A stretch of 38,335 nucleotides of DNA, taken from positions 1-38,335 of the forward strand of contig SVQA01000013.1 in assembly GCA_015065545.1 (NCBI GenBank). Direction: 5' to 3'. The translations under genes and the position numbers were made by a program. A model generated the notes under the pieces. It made no database searches, was not told the DNA's origin, and was given only the letters and a program-made list of their open reading frames with translations. The stretch's first letter is position 1, and each line of letters opens with the position of its first letter. This stretch comes from Oscillospiraceae bacterium. GTDB taxonomy: Bacteria > Bacillota > Clostridia > Oscillospirales > Acutalibacteraceae. Shown one piece after another: positions 1 through 5,356 of this stretch.

Positions 1-77
1 AATTGTGTATTGACTGCTGTTGGTATACTTTTGCTTACTCTTTCCTCAATTCCTCTCCGTTTGGTTACTCTTTCGCA

Positions 78-139
78 AGAACAAAAGCACTACTTTTGGT
101 AGTGCTTTTTGTTTTGGTTTGGATAGAAGACAGGACTTG
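78..139. repeat. Palindromic repeat, copy 1
   Basis: An 11-base stem (AAAAGCACTAC at 83-93 with GTAGTGCTTTT at 99-109) is followed by TTTTGG, then GGATAGAAGACAGGACTTGA. Copy 2 at 1460-1541 has the same order: the palindrome, then GTATAGAATACAGGACTTGA. The reverse complement of the tail, TTCAAGTCCTGT, looks like the T-loop and 3' end of a tRNA, but no complete tRNA can be folded. Confidence 0.7.
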
Positions 140-166
140 AACATTAAGAAGGTGAGTGGCGTTAAG

Positions 167-271
167 AAAATGTGCCGGTGGCACATTTTTAGCCACGAAG
201 CCCGCAGGCGGGTACCGAAAGCCCTTGGCTTTGGGTCGCCAAGGGTGGATGATTTTCATTTGAAAATCATC
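167..271. repeat. Cluster of four consecutive perfect hairpins
   Basis: Four short palindromes follow each other: AAAATGTGCC/GGCACATTTT (167-176, 180-189), CCCGC/GCGGG (201-205, 208-212), AAAGCC/GGCTTT (218-223, 227-232), and an 11-base stem GATGATTTTCA/TGAAAATCATC (248-258, 261-271). The third can alternatively pair CCCTTGG (222-228) with CCAAGGG (239-245). This layout resembles REP/BIME-type palindromic units. Function is unknown. Confidence 0.65.
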
Positions 272-307
272 GTCCTGTTACCGATTTTTGATGTATTATT
301 ACTTTCA

Positions 308-479
308 GTGCAGGTAAGCAGGACTTGAAGGCGACTGTGCCGAGGAGGCGCTACACCGAAACCGAAGGTAAAATGCTCCTGGGGAGCGTTTTTAAGGAGA
401 GCGTTGATGACCTTATGTACTGCACACGCCACAACAAGCGAGGTATGATTTTAATATAATCAACCACTGTTACCTGCAC
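308..479. repeat. Segment bounded by a 10-base inverted repeat
   Basis: GTGCAGGTAA at 308-317 is perfectly inverted as TTACCTGCAC at 470-479. Just inside the left end is GCAGGACTTGAAGGCGACTG (318-337) continuing to GTGCCGAGG, a partial copy of the repeat that also occurs at 1515-1541. The 172-base unit has no coding capacity and could be a small non-autonomous mobile element. I did not find a clear target-site duplication. Confidence 0.45.
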
Positions 480-485
480 CAAACG

Positions 486-524
486 AAAAACCTCTTTTTT
501 CTATCAAGACAAGATAGGTTTTTT
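486..524 (+). terminator. Possible rho-independent terminator
   Basis: AAAAACCT (486-493) can pair with AGG followed by a T run near 516-524, with an inner CTATC/GATAG stem (501-505, 513-517). The stem is interrupted, so the call is weak. It would insulate the methyltransferase promoter from upstream reading. Confidence 0.35.
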
Positions 525-530
525 ATTCTT

Positions 531-559
531 TTGAAAAAATCATAGTTTTGTGGTATAAT
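531..559 (+). promoter_or_regulatory. Sigma-A promoter of the methyltransferase gene
   Basis: TTGAAA (531-536) and TATAAT (554-559) are separated by 17 bases. Transcription would start near 566, leaving a short leader before the start codon at 593. Confidence 0.7.
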
Positions 560-592
560 CAGTTCGATTAATAAGAATTTATTGGTGAGCAT

Positions 593-1378
593 ATGGACAG
601 TGTAAATAAAACATTATATATCCCTTTGTATGGAAAATCGTATGTTAGTAAAAAGGGAATATTTCTTGACGATAAAAAAGCGGAAGAAATTTGGGAAGCG
701 GAGGGATTCGCACTCAAAGGAAAATCTAAATCAAAGTGGCTTGCTTACTATATGGGTGCTCGTTCTGCTGTATTTGACGAATGGGTGAAGAAACGTGTAG
801 CAGATGTACAGGATGCTGTGGTCATTCATATTGGATGTGGCATGGACAGTCGAGTTTTGAGAGTAGTAACTATAAATCAAAAGTGGTACGATGTGGATTT
901 TGCTGAAGTTATTGAAGAAAGAAAACGATATTATTTAGAATCTGCCAACTATCAAATGATTGCAGGGGATGTGAGGGATGGCAACTGGCTGACAAGTATT
1001 CCCGAAAAGAAGTGTGCTATTGTTGTTATGGAAGGCGTGAGTATGTACTTGACCTCCAAAGAAGTACACAAATTAACAGAAGACCTGTGTGTGCATTTTG
1101 AACAGATTATGTTTTTGATGGACTGCTATACTGTTTTGGCTGCCAAACTGTCCAAGTACAAAAATCCAATAAATGATGTCGGTGTTACTGAGGTTTACGG
1201 TATAGATAATCCTGAGTTGTTTCAGCACGATGAGTTTGTTTATGTCAAGGAACATGAAATGACACCGCAAAAATACATAGATGAGTTGACCGGTATTGAG
1301 AAGTATATTTTCGAAAAACTATATGCAGGAAGTTTTTCCAAAAAGCTGTATCGATTGTTTGAATATAGAAAAGTGTAA
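593..1378 (+). CDS. LCMT/PPM1-type class I SAM-dependent methyltransferase
   Basis: The 261-residue protein has the marks of the leucine carboxyl methyltransferase-like family (PF04072/COG3315), whose members methylate carboxyl or hydroxyl groups using S-adenosylmethionine. Residues near 80-93 read VIHIGCGMDSR, matching the family motif I (GxGxDxR). VVMEGVSMYLTSKEV near 143-157 matches the family's EGxxMYL motif. No signal peptide or membrane segment is seen, so it should be cytoplasmic. The ATG at 593 is preceded by GGTGAG and by a good promoter. The substrate cannot be told from sequence. It is a single-gene unit between two copies of a palindromic repeat, which suggests acquisition as accessory DNA. 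Confidence 0.8.
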   Translation: MDSVNKTLYIPLYGKSYVSKKGIFLDDKKAEEIWEAEGFALKGKSKSKWLAYYMGARSAVFDEWVKKRVADVQDAVVIHIGCGMDSRVLRVVTINQKWYDVDFAEVIEERKRYYLESANYQMIAGDVRDGNWLTSIPEKKCAIVVMEGVSMYLTSKEVHKLTEDLCVHFEQIMFLMDCYTVLAAKLSKYKNPINDVGVTEVYGIDNPELFQHDEFVYVKEHEMTPQKYIDELTGIEKYIFEKLYAGSFSKKLYRLFEYRKV

Positions 1379-1459
1379 ATTCCAATTTGTCGAACAGTAC
1401 GTTTACGCACCTTTTCGCTTTTTTTACCTACATTTACGCGCCGTTATGTCGCACTTTCA

Positions 1460-1541
1460 CAAAACAAAAAGCACTACTTTTGATAGTACTTTTTGTTTTG
1501 GTATGTATAGAATACAGGACTTGAATGCGACTGTGCCGAGG
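1460..1541. repeat. Palindromic repeat, copy 2
   Basis: CAAAACAAAAAGCACTAC (1460-1477) is followed by an imperfectly inverted arm ending in TACTTTTTGTTTTG (about 1483-1500). Then come GTATAGAATACAGGACTTGA (about 1505-1524) and ATGCGACTGTGCCGAGG. The palindrome and tail match copy 1 (78-139), and the last part matches 318-345. It sits between the methyltransferase gene and the next gene and could also act as a transcription terminator. Confidence 0.7.
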
Positions 1542-1559
1542 TTTCAGTTCGTATATAAA

Positions 1560-1588
1560 TTGCGTTTCTGTTAATTTATTGTTATAAT
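1560..1588 (+). promoter_or_regulatory. Promoter of the unknown gene at 1611
   Basis: TTGCGT (1560-1565) and TATAAT (1583-1588) are 17 bases apart, directly downstream of repeat copy 2. Confidence 0.6.
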
Positions 1589-1610
1589 GTTTTAGTAAAG
1601 GGGTGTTGTA

Positions 1611-2381
1611 ATGGGAATATGGGGAATGGGCATAACTCAAAGTGATGAGTTTTGTGAAGTATATGAACGTTTTATGGAAAGATACAATATTGGTGACGAA
1701 GTAAGTTTAATTGTATCTGATATACTTGCCGAATATCGTAAGGAATTTTCGGATGATGAGTTTTTACATGATGTGTATTTTGCTTTAGCAAAAGCAGAAT
1801 GGATGTGCTGTGCTCAATCCGAATATGTAATTAGTAAGGTTAAAACAATAATAGAAAGTAATTCAAATTTATCTTTATATCGTAAATTAGGAGCGTCAGA
1901 AGCAGATTTAAAATTACGTCAAAAAAACCTTGAGAAGTTTTTAGCAACTATACAATCGCCCAGAGCCAAGCCTCGAAAAAGAAGGATTGATCCGCTTGAG
2001 CGAATTAAAGATTTACCTCCGGTGCAAGTTGGAGAATGCTATGCTTATAAATATGAAGAAGGTTATAGGGTTTTAATTATTCTTGACCGATTTAAAGAAG
2101 AAGGTTGGCTTGAGCAGGTGTGTTGTTGTATTCTCAAAAATACTTTTGATACCCTAAAAATTCAAGTTGCAAAAGAAAAAATAGGCTTTATTTCAAATTA
2201 TGTTGGCGTAGAATTTCTTGCAAAATCTAATATAAAGAAGATATCAGATATTACTTTACCCAAAAACTTTAGAAATCATATTCCGAAAAGCTATATTTCT
2301 TCCCTTGGTAATAAAAAATCATTTCACAAAGAAATATTGACACCGCTTAACACAACACTGGAAGAACTATTGAAGTTGTAA
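1611..2381 (+). CDS. Protein of unknown function, MG-x-WG-x-G start
   Basis: I do not recognise this 256-residue protein with certainty. It begins MGIWGMGITQSDEFCEVYER. An MGxWGxG start followed by an acidic helical stretch is also seen in small families such as DUF4259, which often sit in accessory loci. Residues 1-115 look helical. Residues 115-127 are basic (SPRAKPRKRRIDP) and probably form a linker. The second half, from VGECYAYKYEEGYRVLII, looks like a beta-rich domain. No signal peptide is seen. The ATG follows AAAGGGGTG with good spacing. Its isolated accessory setting would fit an immunity-type role, but that is a guess. Confidence 0.55.
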   Translation: MGIWGMGITQSDEFCEVYERFMERYNIGDEVSLIVSDILAEYRKEFSDDEFLHDVYFALAKAEWMCCAQSEYVISKVKTIIESNSNLSLYRKLGASEADLKLRQKNLEKFLATIQSPRAKPRKRRIDPLERIKDLPPVQVGECYAYKYEEGYRVLIILDRFKEEGWLEQVCCCILKNTFDTLKIQVAKEKIGFISNYVGVEFLAKSNIKKISDITLPKNFRNHIPKSYISSLGNKKSFHKEILTPLNTTLEELLKL

Positions 2382-2410
2382 TACTATTAAATAAAAGGGG
2401 GGTTGAATAT

Positions 2411-2851
2411 ATGAGCAGCATTATAAGGACTATGAGCGAAAAGGATAAATCCGCTGTGCTTGAGATGATGAGGGAGTTTTATTCTTCGCCTGCGGTTTAT
2501 ACCGGCGGGTCGGAGGAAATATTCAAAAATGACATTGAAAACTGCGTTGATACCGATTTCCCTTTTGTACATGGATATATCATTGAAGATAACGGAGAAA
2601 TACAAGGCTACTCAATGATTGCAAAAAGCTATTCCACCGAGTTTGGCAAGACTTGTATATGGATTGAGGATTTGTATATTAAGGAAGAATACAGAGGGTT
2701 GGGGCTTGGAAAGCAGTTTATGGATTTTGTTATGAATAGGTACGCAGACTGCATTTTTCGTCTGGAAGTGGAAGCAGAAAACGAGGGAGCAGTAAGGCTC
2801 TATGAAAAATGCGGATTTTCACGTTTGCCCTATATGGAAATGAAAAAGTAA
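2411..2851 (+). CDS. GNAT-family N-acetyltransferase
   Basis: The 146-residue protein has the GNAT fold's acetyl-CoA-binding motif A, IEDLYIKEEYRGLGLGKQFM near residues 84-103, with the RxxGLGK pyrophosphate loop. A typical motif B end, AVRLYEKCGFSR, lies near 127-138. It should transfer an acetyl group from acetyl-CoA to an amine; the substrate is not evident. The start is supported by AGGGGGG about 8 bases upstream. It lies 29 bases after the preceding gene, so the two may be co-transcribed, and a terminator follows. Confidence 0.88.
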   Translation: MSSIIRTMSEKDKSAVLEMMREFYSSPAVYTGGSEEIFKNDIENCVDTDFPFVHGYIIEDNGEIQGYSMIAKSYSTEFGKTCIWIEDLYIKEEYRGLGLGKQFMDFVMNRYADCIFRLEVEAENEGAVRLYEKCGFSRLPYMEMKK

Positions 2852-2867
2852 CCGAATAGTTTATGTT

Positions 2868-2897
2868 AAAGGGAGTACTTTCGTGGTACTCCTTTTT
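2868..2897 (+). terminator. Rho-independent terminator after the GNAT gene
   Basis: AAAGGGAGTAC (2868-2878) pairs with GTACTCCTTTT (2886-2896) around a 7-base loop and runs into a T tract. One G-T pair lies in the stem. Confidence 0.75.
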
Positions 2898-2972
2898 GTG
2901 TTCTAAAAAAGATGAAGATGTATTGCAACTTGCTTTTGTGCAACGCAAAAGATAAATTTTCAAAAATTAACA

Positions 2973-3001
2973 TTGCAATCGAACAAATATTCTGGTATTA
3001 T
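2973..3001 (+). promoter_or_regulatory. Promoter with an embedded LexA-like SOS box
   Basis: TTGCAA (2973-2978) and TATTAT (2996-3001) are 17 bases apart. The spacer carries GAACAAATATTC (2981-2992), which matches seven of the eight fixed bases of the Gram-positive LexA box GAAC-N4-GTTC. A repressor there would block polymerase directly. This fits SOS control of the DNA polymerase gene downstream. Confidence 0.65.
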
Positions 3002-3032
3002 ATAATTACAGTAATAAAGAGGAGGTATAGAA

Positions 3033-4520
3033 GTGGAAAAGAAATATTTGTGCTTGGATTTAAAATCCTTCTATGCCTCGGTTGAATGTGTTGAAAGGCA
3101 CCTTGACCCCTTAACAACGAATCTTGTAGTTGCAGACCCCGGCAGGACAGAAAAGACAATTTGCCTTGCAGTTACACCTTCGCTTAAATCCTTTGGTATT
3201 CCCGGAAGGGCAAGGCTCTTTGAGGTTTTGGAGCAGGTAGGCAGAGTAAATGCAGAAAAGCAAAGAAAAGCAGGAAAGGCAAAGCTTCTCAAAAATGTTT
3301 ATGATATTCGAGAGTTTGAGAAGAACCCTTATGTTGCCCTCGATTTTGTTATTGCACCGCCGAGAATGGCTCACTATATGAAGTGGAGTACTTTTATCTA
3401 TCAGATATACCTTAAGTATGTTTCGCCTGATGATATTCACGTTTACTCTATTGATGAGGTTTTTATGGATATTACAGGCTATCTTGAAAATGCCAAAATG
3501 ACAGCCCGTGAATTTGCACAGATGATTATTTTGGATGTGCTGAAAACTACGGGAATTACAGCAACAGCAGGAATAGGCACCAATATGTACCTTGCAAAGA
3601 TTGCGATGGATATAAGTGCCAAGAAGATGCCTGCAGACGAGAATGGTGTAAGAATCGCTGAGCTGGATGAGATGTCATACCGTGAGAAGTTGTGGTCTCA
3701 TACACCGCTTACAGATTTCTGGAGAGTGGGTAGGGGCATTGCAAGAAAGCTTGAAAGTTATGGTATGCATACAATGGGCGATGTGGCTCGTTGTTCTCTG
3801 GAATGTGAGGATTGGCTGTATCAGCTGTTTGGAGTTAATGCGGAGCTTCTGATAGATCATGCTTGGGGCTGGGAGCCTTGCACCATTGCCGATGTTAAAG
3901 CTTACAAGCCCACCTCCACAAGCCTCAGCACAGGTCAGGTTTTGCATTGCCCTTATACCTTCGAGAAAGCAAGACTTATTGCACGAGAAATGATAGACCA
4001 GCTTGCGTTCGACCTTGTTGATAAAAAACTTGCCACAGATCAGTTGGTGCTTACAGTCGGTTATGATATTGAGAATCTTCGTAACAAAGAGATTATGAGT
4101 GTCTACAAGGGCGAGATATGTGTTGACCACTACGGGCGAAGGGTTCCGAAGCATGCCCATGGTACGACCAACCTGCCGAATAAAACAATGTCTTCCACGG
4201 CACTTACAAATGCTCTTGTGGATTTGTTTGACAGGATTGTTGATAGGAATCTTTTGGTGCGAAGGCTTACAATTGCGGCTTGTAAACTGGTGAATGAAGC
4301 GGAGATGTCAAAAGGTTTTGGGGGAGAACAGCTTGATCTTTTTACCGATTACGATGCAATGTCTAACTCACAGGAGCTTTCAAGAGAAAAAAAGATGCAG
4401 GATGCAGTAGTGAATATAAAACACAAATTCGGCAAGAATGCGATTTTTAAGGGAATGAATCTTCAGGAAGGAGCTACCGCAATTGCCCGTAACGGACAAA
4501 TCGGCGGACATAAGGCGTGA
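3033..4520 (+). CDS. Y-family translesion DNA polymerase (UmuC/UvrX-like)
   Basis: The 495-residue protein is a Y-family DNA polymerase that copies past damaged bases. The palm begins LDLKSFYASVE, with metal-binding Asp9, and YSIDEVFMDIT near 138-148 carries the catalytic Asp141-Glu142 pair. ATAGIGTNMYLAKIAMD is the typical motif after it. Near residue 430 the sequence QLDLF is a canonical sliding-clamp-binding peptide. The C-terminus ends in GGHKA, as in Gram-positive UvrX/YqjW-like members, and the length suits that group rather than shorter DinB. Start is GTG at 3033 with GGAGG about 8 bases upstream. The promoter holds a LexA-like box, and the YolD-like gene follows 7 bases after the stop, so the two form an SOS-type operon. 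Confidence 0.93.
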   Translation: MEKKYLCLDLKSFYASVECVERHLDPLTTNLVVADPGRTEKTICLAVTPSLKSFGIPGRARLFEVLEQVGRVNAEKQRKAGKAKLLKNVYDIREFEKNPYVALDFVIAPPRMAHYMKWSTFIYQIYLKYVSPDDIHVYSIDEVFMDITGYLENAKMTAREFAQMIILDVLKTTGITATAGIGTNMYLAKIAMDISAKKMPADENGVRIAELDEMSYREKLWSHTPLTDFWRVGRGIARKLESYGMHTMGDVARCSLECEDWLYQLFGVNAELLIDHAWGWEPCTIADVKAYKPTSTSLSTGQVLHCPYTFEKARLIAREMIDQLAFDLVDKKLATDQLVLTVGYDIENLRNKEIMSVYKGEICVDHYGRRVPKHAHGTTNLPNKTMSSTALTNALVDLFDRIVDRNLLVRRLTIAACKLVNEAEMSKGFGGEQLDLFTDYDAMSNSQELSREKKMQDAVVNIKHKFGKNAIFKGMNLQEGATAIARNGQIGGHKA

Positions 4521-4527
4521 GGTGAAT

Positions 4528-4950
4528 ATGACAGATAACTATAAGGATATAATAAATCTTCCGCATTTTGTATCAAAGACAAGACCGAGGATGACGGTGT
4601 ATAACAGAGCGGCGCAGTTTTCTCCTTTTGCTGCTCTGACAGGCTACGAAGAAGCGGTGAGGGAAACGGCAAGATTTACAGACGAGAAAGCAGAGCTTGA
4701 CGAATATCATATTGCTATGATAAACGATAAGCTGAACATCGCTTTGGAGAAGAAAGATAAAAATCCTGTATTACATATTACCTTCTTTAAGCCTGACAGC
4801 AGAAAGAAGGGAGGTGAGTACCTGACAGTAACAGGTATCATCAAACAAACGGACGAAGTGAACCGTACCCTTGTTCTTAAAGATGGTACTATAGTTCCCA
4901 TAAATCTTATATACGATATAAACGGTGAAATCTTTGAGGATATATATTAA
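4528..4950 (+). CDS. YolD-like protein
   Basis: This 140-residue protein resembles the YolD-like family (PF08863), which in Firmicutes is commonly encoded next to UmuC-type polymerases. The motif MTVYNRAAQFSPFAALTGYE near residues 23-42 is followed by a helical stretch and a small beta-rich end (YLTVTGIIKQTDEVNRTLVL). The open frame extends upstream to 4483, but ATG 4528 is chosen because it has GAGGTG just before it and follows the polymerase stop by 7 bases. Its role is not firmly known; partnership with the translesion polymerase is inferred from gene order. Confidence 0.85.
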   Translation: MTDNYKDIINLPHFVSKTRPRMTVYNRAAQFSPFAALTGYEEAVRETARFTDEKAELDEYHIAMINDKLNIALEKKDKNPVLHITFFKPDSRKKGGEYLTVTGIIKQTDEVNRTLVLKDGTIVPINLIYDINGEIFEDIY

Positions 4951-4974
4951 TTTTAAAAATTTTTTTAAAAAGTA

Positions 4975-5003
4975 TTGACATTTTCACTTTATTGTAATAA
5001 TAT
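4975..5003 (+). promoter_or_regulatory. Strong promoter of the T-box transcript
   Basis: TTGACA (4975-4980) and TAATAT (4998-5003) are 17 bases apart. An A/T-rich stretch lies upstream. A second, overlapping TATAAT is at 5001-5006. Transcription would start near 5010, at the 5' edge of the T-box fold. Confidence 0.7.
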
Positions 5004-5024
5004 AATTAACAAATTTGAATATCA

Positions 5025-5300
5025 CAAATAACGACTATGACGAAGACGGTCGGGATGTTTAAGTCCTTCAGAGAGTTGCCGGTTGGTGCGAGGCAATGGT
5101 GGAACTTTCCTTATGACCTATCACTTCTGAGTCGGAGGACCGAAAGGTTTTATACTGAGTAGACTCCTTCCGTATTGCTGCGTAAAAGCAAAGGGCTTGT
5201 CAGAGCTCGGTAAGTGACGGAATGTATTTTCCGTAATTTGAGTGGTACCGCGGGTTTAATAACTCGTCTCAAAGAATTTCTTTTGAGACGGGTTTTTTTG
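5025..5300 (+). promoter_or_regulatory. T-box riboswitch leader, probably isoleucine-specific
   Basis: T-box leaders bind a matching uncharged tRNA and then let transcription continue. The conserved T-box is at 5241-5253 (AGTGGTACCGCGG) and is followed by a terminator whose arms are CGTCTCAAA and TTTGAGACG (5265-5290) plus a T run. Stem I shows the AGAGAG bulge and a GTTGCC/GGCAAT hairpin with GGTTGGTG in its loop (5070-5098). GGTC/GACC and GAAG/CTTC pairs frame an internal loop whose 3' strand is TATCA (5119-5123). Read as specifier plus following purine, the codon is ATC (5120-5122), isoleucine. Other frames (TAT, TCA) cannot be excluded. The regulated gene is an acyl-CoA synthetase, not an aminoacyl-tRNA synthetase. 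Confidence 0.92.
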
Positions 5301-5356
5301 TTTTATTCAAATTCGTAACCATTGTAAAAAAGTCAGATTCGAAAGGAGACAGCAAA

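Larger units (their letters stand above)
1..530. other. Non-coding, repeat- and hairpin-rich accessory region
   Basis: I see no convincing gene here. The open frames that cross it have no ribosome-binding site and run through perfect hairpins. The stretch holds one copy of a palindromic repeat (about 78-139), a cluster of four hairpins (167-271), and a segment bounded by a 10-base inverted repeat (308-317 and 470-479). A weak terminator-like hairpin sits at the right end. It may be the remains of a mobile element or a stack of palindromic intergenic repeats. Confidence 0.6.

Noticed and set aside
130..140. A tRNA gene on the minus strand suggested by TTCAAGTCCTGT
   Set aside because: No matching T-stem 5' strand, anticodon arm or acceptor 5' strand can be found near any of the copies.
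20..328. A 102-codon open frame at the left end
   Set aside because: It runs through perfect hairpins and repeat copy 1, has no ribosome-binding site, and shows no protein-like pattern.
78..1541. Integron attC sites or a CRISPR array
   Set aside because: The repeats are too few and irregularly spaced for CRISPR. I could not find paired RYYYAAC/GTTRRRY core sites, and no integrase gene is in the window.
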